NCBI GenBank assembly: GCA_020744425.1
Contig: JAGMUV010000005.1
Span: 2,790,001-2,854,000 of the forward strand
Reading direction: 5' to 3'
Length of the DNA: 64,000 bases
DNA from: Dactylonectria macrodidyma
Taxonomy: Eukaryota; Ascomycota; Sordariomycetes; Hypocreales; Nectriaceae
Of this stretch, positions 10,501 through 20,968 are shown one piece after another. Positions within the stretch are counted from its first letter, which is position 1. The number at the start of each line of letters is the position of its first letter. The translations under genes were made by a program, and so were the position numbers. A model generated the notes under the pieces. It saw only the letters and a list, made by a program, of their open reading frames with translations. It did not search any database and was not told the origin of the DNA.

Positions 10501-11921
10501 TTACAACTCTTCGTGGACAATTTCTTCCTCCTTGACAGGCTCTTCCTTGGCGGCCTCGGTCTTGACCTCAGGCTCTTCGGCCTTTTCAACTGCAACACCC
10601 GCGGGAAGCTTCTTCTTGGTACCCTCGCCCATGCGGATGGCATCGATCCAGCTCTCGACGCTCGCAAGGCTAAAGTCTCCCTCGTACTGTCGCCACCAGC
10701 CGCGGCGGGCGTTGATTGCGACCATGTTGACCTCACCACTAAGCTCGAGGGCCTTGGGCACAGCTGATGCGGCTTCAGTGCCGGCAGCGATGGAGAAGAA
10801 GGGGAAGAGACGTCGCTTTCCGTGAACGTATTTAGTGTTGATGTGAGAAAGAGAGTCGACGGCCTTGCTTCCGGTCTCGGTCTCCTCAGAAGGAGTGAAT
10901 ACGAGTAGGCAAGTGTGAGTGTTGGATTTGCGGTCGAGGCACTTCTCGGTAAGCTCCTCCTGGGTAGACAGGCTGGAGATGGGAATGATGGAAGGGGTGG
11001 CAGTCTCTGCGGAGGTCTCGGCGGAAGACGCAGAGGAAGGTTCCTCGGAGCTGGCGACTGGCTTGTCCTCCTTGGGAGCCTTGCTCTTCTTCTCGCCGTT
11101 GGTATTGGACTTCTTCTTGGGAGGGGCGGGATCCGGGTTGGGCTCTCCAGCCTGCGAGAGGAACTTGACAATTTCCTTCTTGTCCATGGCTCCAGAGTAG
11201 ACGATGGGATCTTGGCCCTCAGCGGGAATGAGAATCAGAGTAGGGAACTTTTCAATGTTGAAGTGCTTAACGGCAGCCGCCTCCTTGTCCCGGATTTGTC
11301 CAATGGTGATGACATCGAGGAAGTCGATGGCAATGCTTCGCAGCAGAGGGCTGGTGGTACCCTTGTTGCTGTACAAGATGGCCTTGGGCTTGTCTCCCTT
11401 TAAGAAGCCTTCCAGCTCGTTGGAGGTGACGCGGGTGACATGGTTGTTAATTTTGCTGGCGAGGGCCGAGCTGATGGCAGCGGCGGTGCGCTCGCCGTTG
11501 TAGTCTTCAATGACAGGCTTGCCGGTGGTCTTGCCAGGACGGACAATCTTGAGCGTAGGGAAGCCCTGGACGCCCTGCATGGAACAAAACTGCTTGTTCT
11601 TCTCGTCGTCGCAATCAATGGCGGCGACCTTGGCCAGGCCTTCGAGGCTCTTGGCGACCTTTTCATATGCCGGCTGCAAGTTCTTGCAGTGGCCACACCA
11701 AGGGGCATAAAACTCGACGATCTAGGGATGTCAGTCGAGGTCATGAGAAGGGGAGGGAGCATTCATACGCTGGTGTAGTTGGACTTGGCAATCAGCTTAT
11801 CGTACGTAGCGGCGTTGAGCTGCAGAACAGGCGAGTTCTTGGAGTACAAGCCGGCATGGACAACCGGCACCGCAGCCAGCGCCGCCGTGAGCGTCACCAA
11901 GAGGTTGGTGGGGTTATGCAT
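10501..11921 (-). CDS. ER protein disulfide isomerase with one CGHC domain (Mpd1-like)
   Basis: Exons 11921..11769 and 11721..10501 with a 47-bp intron; 457 aa. Residues 1 to about 23 are a signal peptide ending near VVHA. The thioredoxin active site [15 protein letters not shown] puts the redox cysteines at C60 and C63. A second thioredoxin-fold stretch (about residues 160 to 260, with FPTLILIP) has no CxxC. A Lys/Pro/Ser-rich linker and a third fold-like region follow, then an acidic tail ending VHEEL. Family role: disulfide formation and rearrangement in the ER lumen. HEEL replaces HDEL as the retrieval signal. Closest known pattern is fungal Mpd1/ERp38-type; I leave the symbol blank because the exact subgroup is not certain. 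Confidence 0.92.
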
Positions 11922-12442
11922 GGCGAGGAAGTTGAGTTTCAGTTTTCGATGAGGCGAGAGACTGTTATGAGAGTGAATTTGGGGATTTTGAAGAGGAAAA
12001 TCAAAGTGACGAACTGCTGGTCTTATTCATGTACCGCTTCGCTGCCGGGAATGCCAGGGTCCGACGGGATGCAAACTGGCATCTTCGGGATCCTACAAAA
12101 CAGGAACAAGGGAAGAAGGAAAAAGCCACGCTTGCGAGAAGGCCTGGGCGCCGCTTGGGTGAGCTTGAGCCACGTGTGGCGCGAGCTGTCAGGCTATTTG
12201 AATCTGGGGAAGTCGTGTGGCGCAGCAAAGAGTGACCTCCACCTTACGTCAACGAGGCGATGTGGGGGGGGAGTACCCAAGAGGAGGCACCACTTGTCTC
12301 AACACTAGAACCATCAGCTCTAGGCACACGACTATTCCGCGATAGGCACCGATATTTCCCTATTCACATCTACATCCTTCCGACTTCTCCTCTGATTGCC
12401 CAACCTCGAAACTACTTCCTGCCCGCCCGCCACTGCGACAAG
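11922..12442. other. Divergent intergenic region between the ER isomerase and VTA1
   Basis: Contains a CACGTG element (12171..12176) and CT-rich leader sequence just before 12443. Short open frames here overlap both leaders and are not supported as genes. Confidence 0.45.
12171..12176. promoter_or_regulatory. CACGTG element upstream of the ER isomerase and VTA1
   Basis: Context GAGCCACGTGTGGCG. It lies 250 bp before the isomerase ATG and 270 bp before the VTA1 ATG. The ACGTG core is the type bound by bZIP and bHLH factors, including the UPR factor Hac1/XBP1 class, which would fit an ER folding enzyme. Motif match only. Confidence 0.35.
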
Positions 12443-13846
12443 ATGGCAGAGCCCCTCCCCGCCGCGCTCAAGATCCCCGAGGTCTCGCGCTTCATCAACC
12501 GCGCGAACCAGCTGCGGTCCATCAAGCCGGCCATTGCCTACTGGTGTGAGTTTTCGCTATGTATACAACACCCATCTCGTTCGAGTAGCTAATTGTTGGA
12601 AGGCGAGTACCATGCCGTCAATCAGATCGTAGGCAAGAGCCTCCACACCGCCGACGAGGAGACGTTCAAGTACACAACAACCCTGCTGGAGCGCCTCGAG
12701 GAGACCAAGACGGAGCGCGCCGACGACGACGCCATCGTCGACAACGTTGCTGGGCAGGCCTATGTCGAGCAGTTTGCGCAGCAGACGTTTGACCGCGCCG
12801 AGCGCACCCTCCGCGCGAACAAGGTGACGAGGTGAGTTATCTCTCTCCAGGGACCCATTATATTAGGTAGCTAACATAACTCGCGCACCAGGCAAACAGC
12901 AGACACGTTCGACGCCGCGGCGACCTTCTTCGACCTGACGCGCGAATGGGGCACGCCCGAGCCCGAGGTGCTGCAGAAGATCAAGTTCGCCAAGTGGAAC
13001 GCCGCGCGCATCCTCAAGGCGATCCGTGAGGGCCAGGACCCCAATGAGTCGAACCCCAAGCAACCCGTCGAGCAGCCGGAGCCTGAGGCTTCACCGGCCC
13101 TCGACCCCAACGACCTGGACGTACGACAGCTCTCCGGTTCCGCGGGCCGTCCCGTCGTCATCGAGGATGCGCCCGACGCTGGCGAACCTTCCGGGCTGCC
13201 CAACTTTGTGGACCAGCCGCCACCGGCGGATCAGGGATACTTTCCCGCGCCTCCTCCGCAGAGCGCGCCGTCCCCGGAGCCATTTGTTCCTTCACCTCTG
13301 AGCCAAAGCCCTTCCGTCACCGGTCCTACGGCACCTCCGCCAACCGATACACCGGGGCAAGCCTCAACGCCTTACGGAGGGCCCCCTCCACCCCAGGAGC
13401 CTTTCCATCCGGGGGGAGGCTACTCCATGCCTCAGTTCCCGCCCCAGCAGTCACCTCAGATCCCCATGGCGCCTTCGCCTCAGTTCGCCGGAACCCCCCT
13501 AGCTCCGTACGGCGGATCCGACCCGTCTGCGCCTCCGTCCTGGTCCACGACGCCGAGCATCCCCCACCCTGCCATGACGAATCCTCCTCCCGCGATATCC
13601 CAACCGCACACTCATAACTACGCCGCTACCCCTCCTCCTTTCACTCCGACTTCAGCCCCGGCTCCGACGCACACACCCGTGCCTGCGCCTATGCCTCTGC
13701 CTATAGGCGGCTTCACCCCGAACCAAAAGGAGATCAACCAGGCGCAGAAACACGCCAAGTGGGCGATATCGGCACTCAACTTTGAAGACGTACCAACAGC
13801 CATCAACGAGCTACGCAATGCCCTAGCAGTGTTAGGAGGGCACTAA
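12443..13846 (+). CDS. VTA1: Vta1/LIP5-type Vps4 cofactor
   Basis: Exons 12443..12545, 12603..12831 and 12892..13846; introns 57 and 60 bp; 428 aa. The N-terminal two-MIT-like helical domain is plain (IKPAIAYWCEYHAVNQIV, then FDAAATFFDLTREWG and KIKFAKWNAARILKAIREG). A long Pro/Ser/Gln-rich linker (about residues 190 to 380) leads to the C-terminal VSL helices (NQAQKHAKWAISALNFEDV and ELRNALAVLG) that bind and stimulate Vps4. Family role: promotes Vps4 assembly and ESCRT-III disassembly at endosomes in the multivesicular-body pathway. Start chosen at the first ATG preceding the conserved domain. Confidence 0.95.
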
Positions 13847-14042
13847 GCCATGCTAGAGTGAGGAGCCATGGCATTTAACTAGAACGAGCGGGCGATACTT
13901 TACAGTGTCCACATTACGGGATGGGTTTTTTGCGCTTTAGCATGGTTGAACAGAGTTAATACTATTTCGTGTCTATAAAAAGCGCTGCCTATCATAATTC
14001 ATTCCCTCAGCAGTCGAGACTGTTGGCTCTAGATGTACACTA
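13847..14042. other. Convergent 3' spacer between VTA1 and the F-box-like gene
   Basis: 196 bp with T-rich tracts, likely 3' untranslated ends of the two genes. Nothing else seen. Confidence 0.4.
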
Positions 14043-15014
14043 CTAGGTAGGCGGTGACTGGGCCAATGGGTGCTCCAACCATATATTTTGCATGATGGGT
14101 TTAACATCGTCATCCTCATGCATGTCGTCGGTCCATCCTCTCTCGGGACCCCATCCGATGAGGCGGTCGGCCTTAGTCGCAACGTTGAGGAGACTGCGCA
14201 TCATCTCTCCACACTTTCGAACGCCGGTGAAGCCGTCAAACTCGACAATCTGGACCGAGGGCAGCTGCTCCAGTATCCCGCTCAGGAGGTCGCGGCAGAA
14301 GCCCTCGTAGAAGTTGTTGGGTCGGCGGAAGCCCGTGAATATAGCGTCGCTAGGATCGCACTCGACAAACACCTTGAGTATTTCAACGTCGGTGCAGTCT
14401 TGGAGCCCAAGCGCGGGGTTGATGACCCATCCCCTCGGCGGAGCGGCCCACCCAGGGCCGAGGCGCAGCTGGAGAGATGTAATATTCCGGCGCTGGTGCT
14501 CCTTCAACCTAGCCAGGAGGGGCTTCTTGGTCTTGAAGTACTTTCCCGGATGTATGGGGAAGATGCGAAAGGTGCGAGAGCTGTAGAAGTAGTAGCAGGC
14601 CTCATCGTGGACCTGCTTGCAGACGCGCATAAGGCCTAGCTTCTTGTGGATCTGCTTGTAGTTGCCGGGGCCGAGGTCGAGGATGTCGTCGATGTCGTGG
14701 AAGAAGTAGGCGTAGATGTCGATGCGGATCTCCGACGGTAGCGAGAGGAAGTGGAACGGGGTGGCGGGAACGCGCCTCTTGCGCACAAGGGGCACCAGCG
14801 GCGTGTCGAGGGTGAGGGAGGCGATGTCGATCTTGTCTACGTCGGTGGGGGCTTTCGCGGAGGGTTCAGCGGGGACAGATGGAGGCGCTGCCGGTTTGGA
14901 AGCCGACGATGATGCGGGCATGGTTATGCGCAACGAGCGTACGGGTGGACCGCCGGGCTTAGAAGCCGAGGGTTTGGAGACGGAACCCGTCTTCTTGGGT
15001 GGACGGCGAGCCAT
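14043..15014 (-). CDS. F-box-like fungal protein of unknown role
   Basis: Single exon, 323 aa. A basic and Ser/Pro-rich N-terminus of about 85 residues precedes FHFLSLPSEIRIDIYAYFF (residues 88 to 106), the F-box-like or 2EXR-type motif abundant in filamentous ascomycetes. The rest (RVCKQVHDEACYYFYSSRTFRI) matches the general pattern of these proteins, where a conserved motif is followed by a poorly conserved body. If it is an F-box protein it would recruit a substrate to an SCF ubiquitin ligase, but no substrate-binding repeats are recognisable. Family placement is by motif only. Confidence 0.75.
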   Translation of the reverse strand: MARRPPKKTGSVSKPSASKPGGPPVRSLRITMPASSSASKPAAPPSVPAEPSAKAPTDVDKIDIASLTLDTPLVPLVRKRRVPATPFHFLSLPSEIRIDIYAYFFHDIDDILDLGPGNYKQIHKKLGLMRVCKQVHDEACYYFYSSRTFRIFPIHPGKYFKTKKPLLARLKEHQRRNITSLQLRLGPGWAAPPRGWVINPALGLQDCTDVEILKVFVECDPSDAIFTGFRRPNNFYEGFCRDLLSGILEQLPSVQIVEFDGFTGVRKCGEMMRSLLNVATKADRLIGWGPERGWTDDMHEDDDVKPIMQNIWLEHPLAQSPPT

Positions 15015-16086
15015 GTCGAGATGAGGGCGTAGGTAGCGTTGAAGCCGAGAGCAGGTTTAAGAGTAAACGGGCTTCGTAACAGAATACCTCGGGACTTTCA
15101 AGGCGGCTTCGATCCCTATCCTAATATCGCAACGGTTCGTCGGGGCAATTTCTATTCCGGTCTCTTGGGACGAGGATAATCACAGAGGGCGACGCCATTG
15201 CGAATCGCATCAACAATGGAGGACCAGCCTCTAGAACGCAGCGGATGCGGGGGACATGACCCTTAGGCGTGTGAGGGCGTTGTGGTGAGAAAAGTCGAAG
15301 TAGAGGAGTTGGAGTGTGTTATTGTAAGAGGGAAGGATTGGAAGGATGGGAGGCGAAAAGTTGGAGTCGTGGTTGATGCAGCTAGTGGCTCGTTCTTGAG
15401 TGTAGATAAAGCCTGAGATTTGGCCAATGGGGATAGTCCGAGGGGCGAATAAGAAGCTGTGAAGGGGGACACAATGTGAAGAATTGACAAGTCCTAGTTA
15501 CGAATATCCAAGTCGTTGCTATTCAAAATTATAGTCCGTCACTGTAAGTACAGTCACATTCTCATGTCTCATCCACAGTGCAGCTATCACACTGCGGGGT
15601 GCTATTCATACGGATCTTGATTACGCATCCATCCATCCATCCCATCCAAGCACCCAAAAAGATGCCCCGCCAAATCACTTCCACTCGAAAAGCATGACGC
15701 CATCGGCCAATCTAAAAATCCGTCGTCTTTGCCCTCAGCTCATCCGGTTAATCATCGGACACATTTCTCCCACCACAAGCTGCCCCCAAGGGTGTGTCCG
15801 ATTTTTTTCGACGACTGAGAGGCGCAAATGCGATGGCGGAGACAGAGACCGGGCGAGACATCACATCAGGCCAAAAGTTGGCTCCTCCACCATCTCCAAC
15901 AACTAGGCTTTCGGACTTTTCCACCTAGCAACTTGCCCCATTGAGACAAATCCCGGGTTCTATTCCAGCTTGCAGGGACAGAGCCAGCCCATCTGCGATT
16001 CGCTCTTTCTTCTTCCCTCTCTCTCTTCTTATTCCTCTCTTACATCCCCTCGTCCGTCATCCATCATCCCCCTCACAGCCGTCGCC
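15015..16086. other. Divergent intergenic region between the F-box-like gene and TIM50
   Basis: About 1.07 kb. A short CATC tandem (near 15628..15645) and a CT-rich leader (15995..16080) stand out. The 75-codon minus-strand frame at 15263..15490 has no recognisable features and is not called. Confidence 0.45.
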
Positions 16087-17725
16087 ATGCTTCCTCGACT
16101 AGCCCAGGCCTCGCGCTTGGGCTTAATGGCAGCTCGCCTCCCTCGCCCCGTCGCCTCTCCAGCTCTGCGAATTCGTCCCACCTCAGCTCCTCTCGCCGTT
16201 TCGCTCTCGCCGTGGCTGCGCACATATGCCAACCGCAAGGGCCCCAGAGACCGATCGCCTAAGGACCGATCGCCCGAGGACCGATCACCCGCCGACAAGT
16301 CGCAATCCAGCCCCAACCCCAACCCCAGCCCTAGCTCCAGCAAACCCGAAGACAATGCTGCTGAGAAGAAGGAAGACGAGCCGATTGCCTTTGACAAGCT
16401 TCCCGACTTGACCCAGGGCATCCCGTCCACCCTCGAGTACGAATTAGAAGGAAAGGACCCCAAGACGCAAACGGCCTTGCAAGAAGCTGAGGAGCCCGAG
16501 TCCTCGGGTCGTGATAAGCGTGGCCGCCCCGAGTACGTCTCAACCAGCGACCGCAACCGCAGATGGTGGACGCGCTTCATGCTCGCCGCCTCCGTGGCCG
16601 GTGGCACCACCGGCTTCCTCTACATGGGCCGAGACTGGGACGAGGTCGAAGCCGAGCGATACGTCAACGTCTCCAACACCCCGGGACCCGTCGGCTGGTG
16701 GACGAGAGCCAAGACCCGCATGACCGACTCCGTCTCGTACTACCAGGAGCCCGCGTTCGAGAAGCTGCTCCCCGACCCAGACCCGAGCTTCGAGCGCCCC
16801 TACACCCTATGCCTCAGCTTGGATGACCTCCTCGTCCACAGCGAGTGGACCCGAGACCACGGCTGGAGGGTGGCCAAGCGTCCCGGCGTCGATTACTTCA
16901 TCCGCTACCTGAGCCAGTACTACGAGCTGGTCCTCTTCACCACCGCCCCCTTTGGTACCGCCGAGCCGCTGGTGAGGAAGCTGGACCCCTTCCGCTTCAT
17001 CATGTGGCCGCTCTACCGTGAGGCCACCAAGTTCCAGGACGGCGAGATTGTCAAGGTGAGTCCCTAATCCGCTCCATTGATTCATCATTGTGCTAAGTGC
17101 TCTGTAGGATCTCTCCTACTTAAACCGTGACCTCTCTAAAGTCATTATTCTCGATACTAATGCCGTGCACGTCCGCAACCAACCCGAAAACTCTATTGTC
17201 CTCAAACCCTGGAAGGGTGACCGCGACGACAAGGACTTGGTCGGCCTCATCCCCTTCCTCGAGTACATCCACACCATGCAGTACGACGACGTCCGGAAGG
17301 TCATCAAGTCGTTTGACGGCAAGCATATCCCCACCGAGTTCGCCCGCCGCGAGGCCATTGCCCGCAAGGAATTCCACGCCCGCCAGATTGCCAGCAAATC
17401 AAGGAGTCACTCTTCCGGCGTCGGTGCACTAGGCAGCATGCTCGGCTTGAACCCCAGCAACATGAGCATGACGATGTCACCCGAGGGCGAGCAAAACCCC
17501 AGCGAGGCTTTTGCCCAGGGCAAGATGCTGCAGGATATCGCTCGCGAGCGCGGCCAGAGGAACTACGAGCTCCTCGAGAAGGAGATTCGCGAAAACGGTG
17601 AAAAGTGGCTCAAGGAAGAGCAGGAAATGATGGAAAAGGCCCAGAAGGAGGTCATGAGCTCCATGATGGGCTCGTTCTCGGGCGTCTTTGGCAGCAGCAG
17701 CAAGCCCGAGGAGAAGAAGCCATGA
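16087..17725 (+). CDS. TIM50: Mitochondrial inner membrane translocase subunit Tim50
   Basis: Exons 16087..17055 and 17108..17725 with a 52-bp intron; 528 aa. The N-terminus is a basic, hydroxylated presequence. A low-complexity stretch with four RSP-type repeats (about residues 56 to 72) follows, then the single membrane helix at about 164..181 (FMLAASVAGGTTGFLYMG). The FCP1/NIF-type domain in the intermembrane space has LCLSLDDLLVHSEW, KRPGVDYFIRYLSQYYELVLFT and DLSYLNRDLSKVIILD. Family role: receptor in the TIM23 complex that takes presequence proteins from TOM and keeps the channel closed. The phosphatase-type DxDxT motif is degenerate (LDDLL at 245..249), as in other Tim50 proteins. Confidence 0.97.
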
Positions 17726-18070
17726 GGCGGATCAGGGACGAAAATCTCCACTAATTAATGTTTGTACTTGTACCAGCGGGCTTCGGACGACGGGCATCTA
17801 CCTCAGATTGAGACGGCTCCGCGTATAGACTCAGCATTGTAACAGGGGGGAAGGATCGGGCCGGGGTTATGTTTGGCATGTACACTTGCGTGGGGGAGGC
17901 GTGTATATTAGGTGTAACGATGGTCTGGAAGACGGTGTAAAATGAACAAACAAATCAAACAAACACTGGCGTTGTGTCTGCTCGATGTGACCAGGAGTCG
18001 GTTATGCCACACCCAAAGACCTTGATTCTGGAAAAGGCTGCAATTCGTCTTTCGAGAGTCTAACTTTTGT
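17726..18070. other. Convergent 3' spacer after TIM50
   Basis: TIM50 3' region and the tail of the small secreted protein gene. Nothing recognisable besides T/A-rich tracts. Confidence 0.4.
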
Positions 18071-18541
18071 CTAGTCTTGCATTCTATGCTGAACTTGTTT
18101 CTGGGATTTGGCAAAACCGACATCCGGGTTGCGTAATGCACTGGATATATCTATTCGGTGTAAGTCAGCAACAACGACAGCAACAGCAACAAACAGCGAA
18201 AAAAAAAAAATATAAAAATAGGTTGAATGCACGCACTCTTCACTCTCCTTGTCCTCGATCCGCGAGCAATCACACTCGATGGGACACGTCGGCATAGAAC
18301 CCAGCGACGACGACCACGTCGACGACGTGTCAGCAATCACCTGCGTCGGATCCTCGACGATGATGATGAGCACAGACCCGTCCGTCTTGGTCTCGGTGTA
18401 CGTCCCCGGCGGCATCGTGCGGTAGTCGGTCGTTGAAGCGGACGTCGTGACGGCGTCGAGGAACCGGTGGGCGGATGAGAGGCCGGTTAGGACGGCGAGG
18501 GTGAGGATGCAGAGGGAAGGCATTGCGGATGGATGGATCAT
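18071..18541 (-). CDS. Small secreted protein, hypothetical
   Basis: An open frame of 156 codons starts at 18541, with a second Met at 18523 (MPSLCILTLAVLTGLSSA) giving a clean signal peptide. The stretch 18236..18141 is probably a 96-bp intron: donor GTGCGT, a pyrimidine run of T, a CTGAC branch-like site and acceptor CCAG. It is divisible by three, so the frame stays open either way; without it the protein is about 124 aa. The mature part is Ser/Thr-rich with a short cluster CPIECDC. No family was recognised. A secreted role is inferred from the signal peptide only, and the gene may be lineage-specific. Confidence 0.5.
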   Translation of the reverse strand: MIHPSAMPSLCILTLAVLTGLSSAHRFLDAVTTSASTTDYRTMPPGTYTETKTDGSVLIIIVEDPTQVIADTSSTWSSSLGSMPTCPIECDCSRIEDKESEECVHSTYFYIFFFSLFVAVAVVVADLHRIDISSALRNPDVGFAKSQKQVQHRMQD

Positions 18542-19108
18542 GTAGAAATAGATGTGTTCAAAGATGAAGCCAGTATTGGGTTCAGCAGCTGTCTTTTTCT
18601 TATACCCGTCTGCTCAACAGCATCCCGTTGTACTCGTGGCCCCTTTTCACCCTCCCACAACCGTCACGCTCTCGCATCCATCGCCGTTGTAGGCAGCTTT
18701 GATTGTGTGTTGCAAGATTCTTCGGCAACTCCACGGCTTCTTGTCCACGCGGGCACCCCGGACGGAACCTGTCTGTCTGACGAGACGGGTGAGACGGCGA
18801 GCTTGTAACGAGGGAGACGAGCACGTTGAACGAGACGGGATATTCTGCCATAAGGAAGCTTGAGGAAGTCTACTGGTAAGAACAATAACACCTCTCGTCA
18901 CGATTAACTCAAACGCACACTAATTATGTCGTATGCTTCTTCCGCTATGTACTATAATGTCATGTCCCATAACGCGTCCAAGCCGAGCACCTGTACCCTA
19001 ACCCAACAACCGAAAACAGCCAGGCCCCAACCGCATATGCAAGATTGTACTGTACAACTCATCCCTTCTTTTTCATTTGCAACACTCCCCCCGCTCTTCT
19101 AATACAGG
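18542..19108. other. Intergenic region between the small secreted protein gene and TED1
   Basis: No supported gene. Several overlapping short frames on both strands near 18533..18901 lack recognisable motifs. Confidence 0.4.
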
Positions 19109-20968
19109 TTACTGACGAGGCTTCCCGTTTGTTGCGGGCACAATGACCCTGCCTCGCCGGTTGAAAAGTTGCGACACGCCGCGGTAAAAATGGGCGTCGA
19201 CGTCAACGCCCTTTTCAACGAGCACCGTGAGAACGGCATACGCGGCCAGGAGTACTATTACAATAAAGTCGACAATGTGGACAAACCACCAAAAGTGCTG
19301 TGTGCCCAGCGGACACTCGGCGTACTCGTAACGCCACTCCCAGGTCTCAAAGTCGAACCAGAAGCTGAGCAGGCCCGCGTTGCCGCCAAAGTCGCCCATC
19401 ATGCTGCGGACCGTGATCTCGCGGCGCCCCGGGATACCTTCGCTTCCGGGGATGCCGCGCGCCTGTGCGTCGGCCCAGCGAGCTACCTCCCAGGACCGCT
19501 GGTCGGCGTCGGTGCCGTTGGTCTGGTTGACGAAGTGGTACGTGTCGCAACCTTCGTGGTCGTGGCCGTTGAGCATGAGACCCGGGCGGCCGTTGCCACC
19601 GCCGGCGGCATTCGTTCTGGGGCTCATGCCCCACATTCCCTCGAGGAAGCCCTTGCTGGCGTCTGCACTGAGTTGGTTCTGCTCCTTCAAGCCGCCTCCG
19701 TCCGCCTTGGAGTGGAAGTCGAAAAAGGGCGAGTCCACGCAGATCCCCTCGGGCTTGTACAGCGGAATGTGTGTCAGGATAATGGTAAAGTGGCCATTGG
19801 CATCCACCGAGCTAGACGTCTGGATGACGTTGTTGATAAAGTTGTATGTAGCGTCCTGGAGAGCCGACGAGTTGGCCGGAGTATCCAAGTTCATATCGTT
19901 GACCACCACGATGCGCAGTTCGGGGGGTATTCGGTTCGAGTCGGGATTCGAATCAGCGTCGTAGATGGTGGCGTTCTTCTCGGCGTCTGCCACGGGGAGT
20001 TCGAAGCGGAGTTCGTAGTTAACCTTGCCAAACTCGCGCTCAAATCTCTCCAGGCGCTCCTCGGTCAAGTCTCCAGCATATCCGACGTCGTGGTTGCCGA
20101 CCACATTCAGCAACCTCTTGGCCCAAATCTTCTCCTCTTCGCTGCCATCCAAGAAACCAGAAAGGGTGTAATCGTGCTGGGGAAACATGGCCAGTTCGTC
20201 GGGTAGCCTCTCGGAGCCCTTGAACGACCTGTTCCAGAAGCGACGGCTGCGCCTGTTGAACTCGGCATCGTCGATCCACTGGCTCCCGAGGAGGTCTCCA
20301 AGAACCGTGACGTGCGTCGGCACTGACCACCAGTGAAGCGTGCGGTAGATATGCGCCAGGTAAAAGTCGTTTCCAAACAGATCGATTCGCTTGCGCTGGG
20401 ACTCGAGGAAGTAGAAGGTATCCTCGAAGACGACGTCGACTATGTCATGGAAGATCTGCCGGACTCTCTCTCGTAGGGAGTCATGACTGGTCTGAAACGT
20501 AATATGTCTGCCAATCGTCTTAATATGCGGAAACGTGCCGAGATAGTTTGTCGGGATGGAAGTGTCGCCTTCAAGCTGCGGGTCGCCGAGGGCAAGGAGT
20601 CGAAAGGGGGCCAGCTTCGCGCGGTCTTCTGTCGTCAGGCTGGTCTTGGACGCAGGCCAATGCAGCTTCTTGGTCAACTCGTAGGCGTCCTTACCGCCTC
20701 CAGACTCGATGGGGAATGCGCAGCCCTGGAAGACGGGGAACAGATAGAGGTAAATGGTGATGGCGACCGCCAGCGGCACCACTAGGCGCAGGCCATGGCG
20801 GAGAAAGGCCACGACTGACATGTAGGCGACTGCATATGCGAAATACGCCGACAGCGGGTTTATGAGAGGGGGAAGTCGTGGGACTTTTCGGCGAGAATTG
20901 AGAGCGGGCGACAAAGGAAAAGGGAGAAATTCGAGAAAGGGGTTCGGCCAGTTTGAAGCAATCGCCAA
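19109..20968 (-). CDS. TED1: Ted1/Cdc1-type ER membrane metallophosphatase
   Basis: Single exon, 619 aa. A hydrophobic segment at about 62..82 anchors the N-terminus and another near 555..575 (FIVIVLLAAYAVLTVLV) anchors the C-terminus. Between them the calcineurin-like phosphatase motifs are all present: LALGDPQLEG (128..134), VTVLGDLLGSQW, VVGNHDVGY, IILTHIPLYKP and LMLNGHDHEGCD. Family role: Ted1 in yeast, like PGAP5, removes ethanolamine phosphate from GPI anchors in the ER so that GPI proteins can leave with p24 and Emp24 carriers. The first metal motif has Gln rather than His (GDPQ). An alternative start is Met50 (20821), which would keep both membrane segments. Confidence 0.9.
   Translation of the reverse strand: MAIASNWPNPFLEFLPFPLSPALNSRRKVPRLPPLINPLSAYFAYAVAYMSVVAFLRHGLRLVVPLAVAITIYLYLFPVFQGCAFPIESGGGKDAYELTKKLHWPASKTSLTTEDRAKLAPFRLLALGDPQLEGDTSIPTNYLGTFPHIKTIGRHITFQTSHDSLRERVRQIFHDIVDVVFEDTFYFLESQRKRIDLFGNDFYLAHIYRTLHWWSVPTHVTVLGDLLGSQWIDDAEFNRRSRRFWNRSFKGSERLPDELAMFPQHDYTLSGFLDGSEEEKIWAKRLLNVVGNHDVGYAGDLTEERLERFEREFGKVNYELRFELPVADAEKNATIYDADSNPDSNRIPPELRIVVVNDMNLDTPANSSALQDATYNFINNVIQTSSSVDANGHFTIILTHIPLYKPEGICVDSPFFDFHSKADGGGLKEQNQLSADASKGFLEGMWGMSPRTNAAGGGNGRPGLMLNGHDHEGCDTYHFVNQTNGTDADQRSWEVARWADAQARGIPGSEGIPGRREITVRSMMGDFGGNAGLLSFWFDFETWEWRYEYAECPLGTQHFWWFVHIVDFIVIVLLAAYAVLTVLVEKGVDVDAHFYRGVSQLFNRRGRVIVPATNGKPRQ

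Noticed and set aside
15263..15490. 75-codon minus-strand ORF
   Set aside because: Ser/Thr/Pro-rich chance frame, no start context or homology seen.
19169..20206. 345-codon plus-strand ORF opposite TED1
   Set aside because: It is a shadow of the TED1 codon pattern; the minus strand has all phosphatase motifs.
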